Shown one piece after another: positions 44,501-60,100 of a stretch of 64,000 nt of DNA. Within the stretch, counting starts at the first letter, position 1, and each line of letters begins with the position of its first letter. The notes below the pieces were generated by a model, which saw only the letters and a program-made list of their open reading frames with translations, did not search any database and was not told the DNA's origin. Source of the DNA: Mytilus galloprovincialis (taxonomy: Eukaryota; Mollusca; Bivalvia; Mytilida; Mytilidae); the NCBI RefSeq assembly GCF_965363235.1, contig NC_134845.1, positions 26,476,524 through 26,540,523 of the forward strand, in the 5' to 3' direction. The translations under genes were made by a program, and so were the position numbers.

Positions 44501-47500
44501 ATTTGATATGCTTTATCTAAATATGTACTTTGATTTTTGATTATGGGCCCAGTTTTCAAGTTGGTCCAAATCAGGATTCCATATCAAGTATTGTGCAATA
44601 GCAAGAAATTTTCAATTGCACAGTATTGCACAATAGCAAGAAATATCTAATTGCACAATATTGTGCAATAGCAATTAATTTTCAATTGGAGTTATCTTTC
44701 TTTGTATAGAATAGTAGTTGATAATATATGTTGGAAATTTGCCAGACATGACTATGATGTCATTTTCTATTTTTATTTGCCAATAACTTTATGTAAATAA
44801 CTACATTGGAAATTTGCCAATATAAAATGTTGCTGATGAAGCTTTTTTTCCTTATCTTATCTAAAATGTTTTTAGATAATGTATGTTGGACATTTGCCAG
44901 ACATGACTATGATGTCATTTTCTATTTTTATTTGCCAATAACTTTATGTAAATAACTTCATTGGAAATTTGCCAATATAAAATGTTGCGGATGAAGTTTT
45001 TTTTATTGTTTTATACAATAAACAATGTATATTCACTTTTACTACCAACCAATCTTTACCATTCAGTGATAACAAACACTTTATTTTACATTTTAATATT
45101 ATATGATGTATTTAAAAGAGTAGTTATTGTTGCAAACTCCATTAGAAATTTGAATTGATATCAGTTTTGGAAAAAGGGAAACGGGGATGTGAAAAAAAAG
45201 TGGGGGTTTAAATTTTTCTCATTTCAGATTTCATAAATAAAAAGAAAATTTCTTCAAACATATTTTTGAGAGGATTAATATTCAACAGCATAGTGAATTG
45301 CTCAAAGGCAAAAAAAAAAAGTTCATTAGACCACATTCATTCTGTGTCAGAAACCTATGCTGTGTCAACTATTTAATTTTAGATTTAAAAAGTTTGAAGA
45401 AGAAATCTTTAATTGATTTGTAAAATCTTGACATTTGTTTTGTGTAAAAAAAAACCATGTAATGTCAAAAATTTGATCACAATCCAAATTCAGAGCTGTA
45501 TCACACTTGAATGTTTTGTCCATACTTGCCCCAACTGTTCAGGGTTCGACCTCTGCGGTCGTATAAAGCTGCGCCCTGCGGAGCACCTGGTTTAAAATTG
45601 TTATTTGGATGGAGAGTTGTCTCATTGGCACTCACACCACATCTTCCTATATCTATGGAGCTTTATACTTTCACTTTACCTCCACAGCAGATCCATCAAC
45701 ATTAAATGTTGGCACTGGAATTTCTTTAAAATTCACCTGCTCCTTTAATTTGGTAAGCTCTTCCACTGCAATTTTCAAAAGTTATTCTACATTAATATAG
45801 AAATACTACAATATAGACTCTTGAGTCTTTTCCTGGTTATGATATATATATTATTTTTAGTTCTTTAAATGATAAAATATTATGTATATCATACCTTCTT
45901 GCTTATAATTAGTTAAGGTATGTGTCAGGAAGTGCACTTGTCATATTATATATAAGATACTGTGTAAAGTATATAAGATAATATTATTAATTCGTATATT
46001 TTAACAAATTTGATTCGTTTAGGGATAGTCACATGTTAAACTATATTTCCGAAGGTAGAGAGAAAACGGCGGATAGCAAAAAGCATATTGACCTGCAAAA
46101 AGCATATCGCACGGTTATTTTTAGAATATCTAAAAACCGATATACTTTGTGACGTCATGTAATGAATTTCAGGATATTGTTTAACGTTTTGAAACACATG
46201 ATATCTATGATCGATTATTTGACGGAAAAAATCTTCGAATACATATATAAAAAAAAAAAAAGTAAATGAAATAACAACTAATATGTTGTTATTGTCAAGC
46301 ACGGGGGGTGGGGGGGGGGGAGGGTGGGGTGGGGGTGGGGGGTGGGGGTAACTTCAATATTTTTTTGGTAGGGGTGTGCCATTTTTGCCTCAAAAAACGT
46401 ACCCATTTTAATATAACATTCACTGAAATTCAGTACCTATAGTTATATAAATATTTAAGAAAGAATGACCTATACTTATATACAATATTTAAAATATATA
46501 TGATATTTTTAAATGTCAAATACTTCCATGCAGAAAGGTGCACATTTAATCAGATTTGAAGAAGAATAGATTGAATTTATATATGATATGTAGATCATAC
46601 CCAAATCAATATACAGTTATCAAACGTGAAGGCATTTTGATATAGGATGTCATTAAAAAAGCTCGCAAAATTATGACCCATATTTTTGGCACATCCTCGT
46701 ATACCTATTAATAGGAAGTTATCCCCCCCTTCCCCGTGTTGTAAAGGAGACAATGTAATATCTATAAAATTCCAACAAACCTAAATGACGACTTTGATAC
46801 AAATATGGTTGGAAATTAATAATATAACAAATATAGCCTTTGTATGAGGTCAATATACTTCTTTCAGGTCAATATATCCTTGTATCGACCTCATACAAAG
46901 GCTATATTTGTATAATATATATAAGATATATATAGAGAATAATACATGGCAAAATCTGTATCATATGTCGTATCATCCCGAGACATCAATATCAGCCCAA
47001 GGGCCTAAATTAGGGTTTGAAAGAAACTGTTGTATAATGCTGTCTTTATTCTACCTTTATAGCTATAATATATATATATAATATATATGATTCTTTTTAT
47101 AGTACATACATATCCTTTTCAGCATTCCATAATTTTGTTTGCAACATTTGCAGTCACATCCATTTTGATTTTCTGTCCCATCATTATCATCCTGTGGCTG
47201 TACCTCTGGCTCTCCTGAATCAAACAGATCATCCTGACTATGGTCAGGTTCAGTTTGCTGACTGTCCTGAAGATAATGATAAATTTCATAATTTCATGAC
47301 ATTAAACTGTTACAGAAAATTTCAAAGAGCCAGTGTAGCTCATCTAGGTTTACGTACAGAATTAAATTAATTATATGTGTGAAGAATGGTACTTTCATGT
47401 AGATTTGTTTGTTAAAATATTGAGGTAGATCTAAAGATATTATTTTTTTTAAAACTATTTTTGTAGCCCACATGGAACATACAGGCGTTATTCAATAAAA

Positions 47501-47859
47501 CCGTAAATTTCTTGTTCCGGCCACTTTTGAAAAAAAAAATGTGATTGATCGACAAGCAATTTAAGCAATTGTTTGTGCAGCAGTTTGTGTAGAAACTTAC
47601 TATTTTTAGAGGGATTAATAAAATATTGGTTCCTGAATGGTTCTAAATATCCAAAATGGTACGTACATGTTTAGTCAAAATAATTATGACGTCTGGCAAA
47701 AAATGAAATATAGTCTTCCAGACGTTATTTGGACTAGACTAACCCCTGTTCATCATTCGTATATATATATTATATGATATAAATATGCTGCTTTTCATAT
47801 TGCAATGTTATATAATTTCACATTACTAGCAAAGTCGTTATATATTTTACCTCTAGCAT
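38545..47859 (-). CDS. Accessory transposon protein of unknown family, copy 2
   Basis: Same seven coding exons as the gene at 8848-18162: 47859-47851, 47266-47110, 45765-45680, 41174-41100, 40789-40667, 40185-40066, 38739-38545. The 765-nt joined frame is open and encodes the same 254 residues: acidic N-terminus, CDCKCC cluster at 40-45, short coiled-coil-like segment, and basic C-terminal half. Two intact copies without any difference mean this gene has not begun to decay since the elements separated. Function is unknown; a TnpA-like role in binding the subterminal repeats is the working guess. Confidence 0.75.
41847..44997. repeat. Block of tandem arrays in intron 3, copy 2
   Basis: Repeats the arrays of 12150-15300: the 140-bp family (41847-42537), the 150-bp 'gggccctttttggcccc' family (43077-43817), the 130-bp 'gggtccaaaattaaac' family (44137-44587), and the 'gtgcaatagcaagaaat' and 'ggaaatttgcca' blocks (44587-44997). 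Unit number and order are the same as in copy 1. Confidence 0.75.
46303..46348 (+). repeat. 46-bp G tract, copy 2
   Basis: Same run lengths as at 16606-16651. Such tracts normally change length quickly, so identity points to a very recent duplication or an assembly effect. Confidence 0.9.
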
Positions 47860-48182
47860 CTATAAAAGTCAAGTGTTCCTTTTACGCTGTTCGTGTCAAT
47901 ATCCGTGTCGTCTGCAGTTGCTTGTCGTCAGGAACGCTCATTCTTGTGAACCGTACGGGATAATACTGCGAAAAGCGAAGCACGGTACATTCTAATTTCA
48001 ATCACGTTAATCGATATCAAGTCATGATTAAACATATTGTTTTAATACAACATATATTAATCATTAATGATATAGGATGATAATATCTTTGTGTTTCAAA
48101 ACTTGTAAATATGGATTCCGAAAATGAATATTGGTTCTCGGTTTTACCCGGGCTTTTTATAGATGGTTGTTTTGATTGAAAA
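47860..48182. promoter_or_regulatory. Divergent promoter region, copy 2
   Basis: Identical to 18163-18485, including the AATCACGTT motif (48000-48008) and the in-frame upstream ORF (48111-48179). Confidence 0.55.
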
Positions 48183-51100
48183 ATGGAACGACAAAAGGTA
48201 AATACATCACATTTCTCACAGAAAACTCGATACTCGTGTGATTTCTGCCATTACGAAACTGACAGATTATACAACTTTCAAAGACATTTAGAAAACAAAA
48301 AGCATTTAGTTTCCAAACAATTTGACCAATTTGTCGAACAACATGAACATGTAAACACTCAGTATACTGACAGTGAAAGTGATGATGACGATCGTGTCAA
48401 TTGTTCAAGAACTGGTGAAAGTATCAATTCTATTGATGGAAGCCAGGATTCGTCTGATATGGAGATTATAGACAGTTTGAGTAACTCTGAAGAAGAAACT
48501 GATACCTTCCAACCAGAAATTTCTAGATGCAACACAGACCACAACGACTGGTTTCCCTTCAACAATAAGGTCCATTATTTACTGAGTATACTTGTCAACT
48601 CACGTACACACAAAGTTGTAAGTTTAATAAGAAATAATTCAATTAAAAAAAATCACATAGCAGTGGGTGTCATTGTTTATTGGAGATTTTGCTAGGTACT
48701 GGTCGTTTTGGCTCCCCCTTTTTTTCTGTTCACCCTCATGTCAGTGTGTGGAAAAAAGTATGTTTTTTTTAAATTGTAAATTATAAAAGCTATAAATCTA
48801 ATTACACAAAATCCAGTAAATAGTATAATTCTGTAGGTCACATTTATGAAAGGGAAGAGATTGTAGTCACAATTTGTGAATTAAGTACAAAATGTAAACC
48901 AATACTAGTACATGTATGGGCAAAGTATGGTCTGCAATACAGAGCCTTTTATGTTTATTTATATGCAGTTGTATGAACATATATATATATTTCAACACTA
49001 TTATTCTATTTAAAACCAGTAACTGTTTTAATTTTTTGAGGTCGCTGGGATACAATGTACCTTCATTAATTTTGAGTATTATGCATTTAAATTGAGTATT
49101 ATACATTTAAAAGTATTGCCATTTTAATTTAAAAATATGTAGTTAACCCTTTCCTCAATTAATTTTTTTTTTTGGGATACCTGATTCGCATAGGATTTTT
49201 CAATACAATGCTGAAAATATACTTTAAACTATTAATGCATTGTGAAAAACAAATTTTTCATCAAATAAATGTAAGTCAGATATTCCTATGATATTCCTTA
49301 ATTTCATATTGGGTACAAATTTTATTAAGTCTAGTACAGACACTTTGTAAACAAAGCGTTTCAACTGAGGTACTACACAGGCATCAAAAGGCGTCATTAT
49401 GGAGTAAAGGGGGTGGCGTCAAACAGCTTAAAAAAGAGTCATTATGGAGGGAAAGGGTTAAATAATAAAAAAATACCTGAAAGGTAATTGTTTGTTATAA
49501 CTTTTTTTATAAACCTCAAATTGTTTTTTGACAGAGTGATGAAATTGCAGCATATTTCTTGTTTGTTTTGAAAGAGGTTGGAGTGGTTGATGTTCCATCA
49601 TTGAAACAATTAAAGGATTTTAATACTACTGGATTAAATGTGGAAAACATGATTGTAAAGGTAATATTTACATAAAATATTATAATTGTAAACTTTGGTA
49701 TTAAAATAATTGTGTAATAAATCATATATTTGAAAAGTAAAAGAAATATCACCTTGTTTATGACGTTGACAATGTGTTTCCGTAGAGTTTTATTTATGAC
49801 GTCAATAAATCATACAGGTTCGCGTAAATTTAGCGTCGTCTGCTTCAAATTAAGAAATGATGTTTTTACCCAAAATACTTCATGTAGAACAGTTCTAAGA
49901 GTTGCAGTATATAAAGAATAACCATACATTGTCTCGAAATATCAATCTGTTATTTGTACTTGGCTTGAAACAGGTAGAAATGCTCGACACATCCTCACTT
50001 TCTACCTGTTTCTAATCCTTGTACAAATAACATTGATATTTCGAGGCATTATATGGTTATTCTACATGTATGAAGCTAAAAAAAAAAGGAACATCAATAC
50101 TGTGTTAGAAATATTGAATTTATCCTTAATCAGACAGATTTGGATGATTAGTCACAAATTATGCTATACTTTAAAATCAAATATAACTTACTGTTTATAT
50201 TTCATCTAGAATGAAGACAAGGATGGAAATTTGTTCTGGACAGTTAAACCATCAGCTTTAATTGGTCTTGCAGTTGCAAATCCTAATACTGCATGTACTT
50301 TAAAGAGGTAAATTATTATCAAAAACTAAGATTTCAGTTGTTGTCATGTGTTTCAGTGTTACATATTTAATCGATCTTTTTTATGCCCCACCTACGATAA
50401 TAGAGGGGCATTATGTTTTCTGGTCTGTTCGTTGTCTGTTTGTCTGTTTGTCCGTCTGTCCCGCTTCAGGTTAAAGTTTTTGGTCAAGGTAGTTTTGGCT
50501 GAAGCTGAAGTCCAATTATCTTGAAACTTAGTACACATGTTCCCTAGGGTATGATCTTTCTTAATTTAATGGCAAATTAGATTTTTTACCCAATTTCACG
50601 GTCCATTGAACATGGAAAATTATAGTGCGATTGAGGCATCCATGTACTTTGGACACATTCTTGTTCTTATATAAATAAGGCCGTTAGTTATCTTGTTTGG
50701 GTTGTATTACATTGTCATTTAGGGGCCTTTTATAGCTGACTATGTGGTATGGGCTCTGATCATTGTTGAAGGTCGTACGGTGACCTAAAGTTGTCAATTT
50801 TTGTGTCATTTTGGTCTTTTGTGGAGAGCAATATTTCTTCTTTTTTGTATATTAAGTTTCTTGTTATAATAGGATTGATTATGCTACAAATGTCTCAGTA
50901 ACTAAGCTGTAAACATATGATTTCTTAAAATGTCTAAATTATTTTTTAAAGATATCCAGAAAAAAACCCAACAAAAGATGCTGGTCATGCAGGTAGCAGA
51001 AAATGGAAAGAAGAGATAGACTTTCATTGGGGAAAGAAAAAAAATGGTGACTGCATATACCTGGGAGAATATGTTAAACATGGCCACCAAATTGGAAAAG

Positions 51101-54100
51101 TGATTAACTTCATATCCATGATATCAGAGGTAAACCAGCTGTTCCATTAAGTTTCAATTAAACAAATTAAAAACCAAAACATTAACTTTAAAACTATATT
51201 TTCAATCACAATCCGTATACATGTATATTTAAATACTTGATATTAGATATTGTCACTCACATACTTACAACTACATGTATTCTTCAGTATTGAATCAATT
51301 GTTACCCCATAGAAGAAGGTAATAGTTGCATCTCATGATGGTAAATTAAATCACTTTTGTTTGGTTCTTGAGCATTTGAACTTGATCACTGTTTAAAGCT
51401 GGATATTATTGATATTTTCTATTTGATATTGATCTTTGAAAAAAAACTTATTTTAAACTGAAACTGTAATAAATTTATTATACTTTACATTAAAATGACA
51501 TTTTTTGAGTGGCTAATAAGAGAGTGTTGATTTACTCTCTCACATGGTTAGCGATTGATATTTATGACCCACCTACGATAGCAGAGGGGCATTATGTTTT
51601 CTGGTCTGTGGGTTCGTTTGTTCGTTCGTCCGTCCATCCTACTTCAGGTTAAAGTTTTTGGTCGAGGTAGTTTCTGATGAAGTTGAGGTTCAATCAACTT
51701 TAAACTTAGTTCACATGATAAGAAATCCATAGTATTTTAATTTCACTCATATATATATCATTGTTAGTCTTAAAAAGTACATGTATATTAAACATGTTAA
51801 AGTTACTATATTTTTTTAATTTTTCAGGGTCAATCTTGTCTTACTATTGTAATGCAGTTGGTTAAAATTAACCCTCAGGAATTAGATTGTTATAATGATG
51901 ATAGGCAAAATAGTACAGGGTAAGTATTTATCAATTATGGACTATTGACCGGGTTATTTTGTTATTCCCGGAACTGTTCAGATTATATTGGCTGAGGTCA
52001 AAGTCACAGATGTAATATAATACACAGGTCCTTAAACAGATTATTGAAAAAAAATACTTAATTTATAAATTAGGAGATAACTGTATTGTATTTTAATCTC
52101 TGACGGCATTAATTGGGGATTTAAAAAAGATATAGACTTGATGTTACTTAATAAGGGATAACTGTATTGTATTTGAAGCTTTAAGGACGTCCATCGGTAG
52201 TTTTACTGTCGCAAATTTAGTTTACCTGGCGACGCAGAGCGGAGACAGGTAAACAGGTATTTGCGACAGTAAAACTACCGATGGACGTCCGCAAAGCTTC
52301 AAATACAATACAGTTATCTCTATTGTAATGCAAAACAATTTCATAATTAAATTTCAATCATTATTTCAGTGTAAAATCTTCATTAAAGAAAATTCTGCGA
52401 AAAGGTGTTATCTTCTTTGGTCCCTACACTAGGTGACGTCATTGGTATTCCTCCGGCATCAAACATTAACACCGGGTGTTTTCTTGCTTCTGTGCCGCTT
52501 CAGAATGTAATAAAATTTGATAAAAAGAAGATTTTTAGGTGCAACATGCGAGTTTTTTGGCTTATTATTGTAGAAATTTCATGTCAATATATTCAGCAAT
52601 TCAAAATGTCGGCTTCCTTAATTACAGACAAGGAGATAGAGAATTTTACGCTAACTGTCATCCAATCAGAACCATTGATACAAAATAATTGCATTAGAAT
52701 TTTTTATACCCCCATTTTAATCATACCACCGCTTTAAATAAGGTGAGCGTATACTAATTTACATCTGTCTGTCCATCCGCCTGTCCTTCCATCACTTTGT
52801 CCTTCCCATTGATATTTTCTTCAGGAATTACAATGCAAAGAATTCTGAAATTGGGTTTGAGGGTTTATCATAGGTCAGCTGTACTGGGTGATGCGTTTTC
52901 AGGTTCATCTCTCAACAACTTCCTGATTACCAAACACTTGTATGATTTTACACATGATAACCAAGTTCAACTTTTCCATCACATTTTTCTACAAAACTAC
53001 ACTTGAGGATTTCTGAGATTTGGTTTAAGGGTTTGGACAGCATTGATTGGCAGGCATTAGGTAAAATTCACAACATATAGTGTGAAAGTCATATTATAGT
53101 GCAATTATAATTGATTACTACAGAAAATAAATTAATGTTGGTTTTTTTTTAAATAGCATTTGTTTGATAACTGGAAATATGGTGGAATATCCAATAGATG
53201 AATGTGAATTGATGGATCTGGCAATAATTGAAAACATTTCATTCATGAAAAAAATTAATGGAGATTACATAAACTGCACTCAACAGGTAATTAGCAGTCC
53301 CCATTTTTAATCATTTGATATTCTGATAAAAAGCTGCGAGAGAGTTGCTGCCTTATTATTTCTATCTTGTGGCTTGTGGAAAGACAAGCATGACATTTAG
53401 ACAATATAAGTATAGTGTCTTGAAATATGAAATTTATTTGTATGAGGCTTAGAAACGGGGAAAATGCGAGGTTCTACCTGAAAATTATACTGAAATCGAT
53501 AAAAAATATAAAAAAATTAAATAAAATATGTAAAAAATTCATTGACTACAAAAAAAAAAAGATATGATTGCCATGTTGAGACAACTCTCCACAAGAGACC
53601 AATATTACACAGATATTAACAACTATTCTATAGTTTACCGTACGACCTTCAACAACAAGCAAAGCCCATACCGCATACTCAGCTTTAAAAGGTCCCGAAC
53701 TGACAATGTAAAACAATTCAAACCAGAAAACTAGAGGCCTCATTTATGCCCAAAAAAAATGAACAACAAACAAATATGTAACACATAAACAAACAACAAC
53801 CACTGAATTACAGGCTCCTTACTTGAATGTTCATAACATACTAAATGTATGTTCATATTGAAATTGATAGAAAACCAAAAAATGGGAATATTGTAAATAA
53901 AGGAAGAGGGATAGAAAAAAAGCATTTTCCTGTCCCCATAAGAGGAGGGATATGACCTTTATCAGGACTCAGGGATCGGGTTTTTTTTAAAATCGGGATT
54001 TCCCCTTTCAGGATCCGGGATTTCCTTTTTTTTTCAATTTCGGGACCTCAGGATTTCGTTTTTTAACCCCGGAATTTCAGGATTTCATGTTTTAAAGCCA

Positions 54101-57100
54101 GGGAAGGCGGAATTTCTGGATCAGGACCCCTCCTATCCCCCTCCAATAACATGACTTATGATATTTTTGCTGAAATTTTCCAGTCCTTTATGTTTTACAA
54201 AATTCTTCCAACAACACTTTACATACTTTAAACTACGCTCTGAATGCCTGCGATTTCGTGGGTGTGTTCTAGTTATAATGATAATGAAAACACCAATTAT
54301 GCTTAAATTTTATTCTTTTTTATAAATGTTTTATAGGATAGAGATTTAATGCTAGAGGTTTCGCCATTTAAAATCAGCAATCTTCCAGTTGTTACAGTAC
54401 CAATCAACATATTTATTGATGACACATCTGCCAACAAGTCCAGAAGATGGGATGCCTTGCATTGCATACAAACACAGTTAGCAGGAATACCACTTAAAGA
54501 TAAACAAAGAAATAGAAATGTTATGGTGCTAGGTACCTCTGACAAGGTTGCTATACTGGATATAGCTAAACCTATTTGTGATGATATCCTGTCTCTAAAG
54601 AGGTATAGAATTTCCAACATCTGGTGTATATCAAAATGATACTTAGGTTACCAGATAAATAAATTATTAAAGTGATCATTTTAAGTAATTAATGTAAATC
54701 ATGATCTAACTTCAGTATTATGTCAAATCAATGTGATAAATGTCAGTTTTTTTAATAGATTAACTATGTTTTACTGTTTAAGAAAGTAAAATATTTTATC
54801 AAATAATTTGTATATTAACAATAATTAATAGTTTACACAAACTTTTTGTAAAGCAACACATTCTGTGTATTTTATATATAATATTCTGTATAATAATTAA
54901 ATTAGTTGTATAAATAGTTTACATTTGTTTATTAAAAGCTCTGGAATTAGAGGATTTGATGCCATGACCAAAGAGAACATTATGATAACATCAGATGTAA
55001 ACTGTATAATTGCTGATTACAACTGTGTCAGTCTTGTTTGCAATCATCTGGGACCATCCGCAAATAAGTTCTGTCCTAAGTGTATGGTAAGATGGTATTT
55101 TTATGACTAGGAAGAATTATTTTTATGCCTGGATATATATTGTTAGCTTTTTTTTTTAACTTAAGTTTGCCTCAACCAAATGCCATGAAACTTATGAAAA
55201 CTTATTATTTACACAAAACACAGATCAATTTGGAATTTTAGAGGCATCACGTAAAAAGTTTTAAAGTTATACGCTTTACAAGTAGAAAAATATATATAAC
55301 ATTAATGAAGGAAATAAAAGCTTTATTTTACACTGTTTGAAGATGAAGCAGTTAATTCAAACATGCCTGACATACTTTTTTAGATTTCTACTAGTTTTTG
55401 TTGTTGTTGGGGTTATAGATTCATTTCATATTATGGATATCAAATGAGAGTTTTTAGATTTGCATTGTCTTAATTGTTAGATATTCTTTAAAAGTTTCAT
55501 TTCATTTTTCAGGCAGATAGTTCAGATCCTTTGAGTTTTGAATGGGAAAAACGTACCCCAAATAAAACTCAAAGAACAATAGAGCACATAAAAATAGCAA
55601 GAAATAAGGTAGAGATCAGGAAAGAAAATGGAGTGAAAGAACATACTAATTGTTTTTGGGAAATAATCAATTGTCATAAGTAAGTACAGTTTATAAACAA
55701 AGTTTCTGCTTTGTACCTTAAGGATGTACTTAGATGAGGTTAGGTTAAAATTAATAAATTAAGAAGTTAAAATTGATACTATAAGCTGGTAGAACACTCT
55801 TTCCGGATAAAAATAAGCTAAAAATATTGATAATCATGGACCTCCTTTTTTAAATATTTTAGATTTGAAATATGGCGGGAAAAGGCTGACTCAGATAGTA
55901 TTTGGGTCTCAAAACCAAAGAAAGAAAATCAAGAATCTTCTAAAATTTTGGTGAATGACCTTTCATGAGCTAATAAATCTTATATTAAAAAATAAATGGG
56001 TGTTATGGGGCAAAATATTTTACATTGTATTGTATGGAAAAACACCAAAAAGTTCGAACTTTTGACGCAAATTCCAAAACCTCACCTAAGTACATCCTTA
56101 AGGGGGCTCGCGGGTCTAAATATTTTTTTTTTTATCTAATACAGGATTTCTCTATATTTTTCTATAAATGAACTTTATCTTATACTTAATAGAAAAATGA
56201 AATAAAAAAATGGGGTCACCGTTCATTTACGCTCACAATCTGCCTTCGGAAGAAGCATACATTTTTGTTGATGTCCTTTTTTCTGTTGAACTAATAGGAG
56301 AGAAAACGGTAATATCGAAATAAAAAAAGAACTAAATTACAGAAATCGCTCAAATTTTACAGTTATTTAGTTTATGTACAGCTTATTTGAAAACAACAAT
56401 AAAAAATATAGGTCACCGATAACTTAAAAAAGATAATTCAATTTTAATCCCAAAAAATGGCATTTTTGCAACAAAGGGAGATAATTTGAAGCTTTTTCAA
56501 TGATATCTACATTTTAAAAGTCACCTAGGGTCAACACAAATTGATTTTTTGGAATGATTTACTCATAAGTAAAAAATAAACTGAAAATGCCATAGCTTAA
56601 AATAAAAAGACACATCCAAAGGTTCATTTTCATTTATCCAACTTTTTAAAATTTTAGGTTGTTAAGGTAAAAAAAAAAAGTTGGATAGATGAGATCAAAG
56701 GTAATCAAGAACAAAGGGTTTTTCAATTAGAGTTTGGGTTGAATGATAGATGAAAAATAAGACTGAAAATTATACCCTAATTTATTTTTCTGTAGTATTA
56801 ATAAGAAAAGCATGTTAAAATGTGCAACTAACATTTAGTTAATGTAATGTTATTCATTTGAAAGTATTTTAAAGTTTTTTAACCATTAATTAAAATGTGA
56901 ACTGGATAGAAAAATATCAGTTGCACTTTTATTCATGAAGAGATTTGTCAATGAGATAAAGCTTTTTTGGTGTAATAGATCCTGTTCATTCGTTTTTTTC
57001 TGTTCTTCTGACCAATTGATCCAAATGAGACAAAATATAAGTTGAATACGTTTTACTACACAAAGACTGAACAGAACAAAATTCAAACAATAATATATAG

Positions 57101-60100
57101 GTACCACTTATAGTCGCATTGACATCCTCTCTTATGATTATTCCGTTTGTGTTATTTTGGGAGAAAAACGAGCTAGCTTCCCTTGGCCAGAGGTCAATAA
57201 AATTTCTGCAGCAGTACCTAAAGTGTGGGCCAGGTGAGCTAAAAAGTTGGATAAATGAGAAGACGCCCATCCAAACAACATGTTAAGGGGTCATAAACCT
57301 TAAATATTTAAACAAGGCTTTGGAGATATTAAATAACCTTTGAAACATTGATTGCCATATTCAATAAAAAAACAACCCAGTAGAATGCTATACCCTATGT
57401 TATATATAATGATGTTCAACTGATTTTTCCATTTGTAGAGACACTCCAACTGGATTACTCCATTTCATGTATTTGGGTTTAGTAAAACATCTCGTGCAGG
57501 TAAATATAAAATAATTGGATGGTATATACAAAACACAACTTGACAAAACTTTTTCACATTTAGCTGTTGGTTTTATATTAATTATTTTTTTTTGTCTATG
57601 ACCACATTTTTTTATGTTTATCTAATCACATGACTAAAGTATGTCTATGGGTTGATAAAAGAAAATAACGTCAGCCGATTAAAAGACGCGCTACATCCCA
57701 AATTAAATTATTAATATATAATAACCATTATTATTATAAGAATTTGAATTTATTTTCCAAAACATTCCAACAAGTGACATATGACAGACAACACATTTAT
57801 TCTCAAATCTTTCACATTTCTTTAGTCATTAGTTGAATAAAGTTTGATAAACATCGGTTTTATGTTGTTGTTTTTAAGGTGAAAAAGTTATAGTTTTAAA
57901 ATAATTTAATACTTTTATATTTTTTTTGTATGTATAATTCTAAATCTTTTGAGTTACTATACTTCAATAATTATAAGTGTATCTTAGTGAGTGCATTTAC
58001 TTCTTTTGCAGTTATGTTTGACAAAACTTTCAGAGCAGCAGAAAGAAAAATTAGAACTGCATCTTAATAGTTTAAACTTGACTTCTTTTCCTTACCCTGT
58101 GAATGGGAAATTCATTAAATATGTTGACAGTCGACAAGGAAAAGATTTTAAAACATATGTAAGAAATATTTGATATACATTGTTATTGATTTTTTTATAA
58201 TGTTTCAACCTTTCACTTTTATAGTTCATTACAGTAAAATTTTGTAAATGCCACTATCAGCCCTCTTTGCTTAATCATGGTAGCCAGCTTATAATTATCC
58301 AGAACACTGGCAGGACTTATAAATTAAGATGGGAGTCAAATTCACAGAAATTTTTGTGTCATTCCTTTTAAGAAACTATAAATTAGAGTTATTTTATATT
58401 TGATAGCAAGTGTTGCTTAATTTTAAGTAACTAAATACTAAGTACTTTATTAGGGAAATAATTTTTGAACTAATTTATTGTCCACAGTTCAACTTCTTTT
58501 GACTTATTGCAGGTGCAGGTGGCATTTTTTAATATGGAGTATGTCCGTCTTCCAATGAAATACCTACAAGCAATATCAGCCTTAGCAATGGTAATTTTCT
58601 ATGTAACATGGAAATTATTTTTATAAGGTTTTATGATAAGGAATGAAAATAAGATATCTATTGGGACTGACTACCAACCAATCAAAATGTTGCATTCTTA
58701 TATATTTCAGAAAATATTCAGTAGGATATATTTGTTCAATAATCTCAATAACTATCATCATATGTCATATTTAGATAAGCTTGATTTTGCAGCTTGTATG
58801 TTCATAAATTAAGGAAAAGGGAAGGTTATTGTACAACATAAGGAACATATCCAATATCATCTGTGAAACCCTTATTCCATAACGGTCAAGCAACAAGTGA
58901 TGGCCTCGGTAAAATATACGAAGGAATGATTTCAACTTCACCATTTTGAACATAAAATGAAGTAGATGTGGTATGATTGCCAGCGAGACATCTCTCCACC
59001 ATATATCAAATAACATAGAAGTTGACAAAAAATGTATGGACCTCAACAATGAGGAAATTCCACATGACACAGTCCTGTCGAAATTACTGATATGTATACA
59101 TTTTAAAGGAGATTTCACCAACTTTCTGATATATACATTTATAAAAAAATGAACTTGGTGTATAAATTTTGAATAAGTTTTGATAAAATCATACTTACTA
59201 TAATGTGGTTATAGTCATAAAAAGTATATTGTATGTGTTTGAGTTGCTTTCTTTTTTTTCAGATGTCAAAACACATTCACACTACAGAAGGTACTGAAAC
59301 TGTAGATAAAGACATAAAGAACTACATTGCCATAATAAAAGAGAAAATACCAGAGCTTTCCAGTAAAAAAAAGACTCATCTGTGTATGCACTTGGTTAGT
59401 TGAGATAGTATCTATAAATTAATAAAAGTAACTTAGTTGTCCTCAGTGAACAATATTCATTGGGATATGATGGATGGGAAAAAAAAATTTAAATTGTAAT
59501 TTTGCCTCATGAATGAAAAGTTTTATTGAGTAATGCAATTGCTTAAGGAATAACATGTGATGTGCAGTTAGCCAATCAGAATTACATATTATAGTGAAAC
59601 ATACATCTAATGTAATTATTATATTATGTAATTAGACTCTATGTTAAAATTAATACAATTTAATACAGTGTATCATTTAATATCTGTAGATTGATGATAT
59701 TAAAGAACATGGATGTTTATTGGAATACTCTGAAGATGCATTCGAAAAAAACCATGGGCTCATTAGATCAGAAATATTTATACAAAATCAGTTGGCAAAA
59801 AGTAGAGATACAGCAGCACAATTTAGCAGAAATGCCATTCTGGAACACATCATTAGTGGTGGTTATTTCTTAGATAACAACAACTGGTATGTAGAATCGT
59901 GCGTTAATGCTTTGATTATTTTTTGCCGTATAAGAATTCTAATATGAAACCTGTTTTAAAATGAAGATTAAAATGTGTTTCATGTCTCATTTTTAGGTAT
60001 CATCCAAGTCAAATTTCAAGTTTTCATTACATTAGTAAGTTAATGCTTTGGTTTTGCTATGAATTAGACAGTTAAAAAATTTCAACCAATTTTTACATGA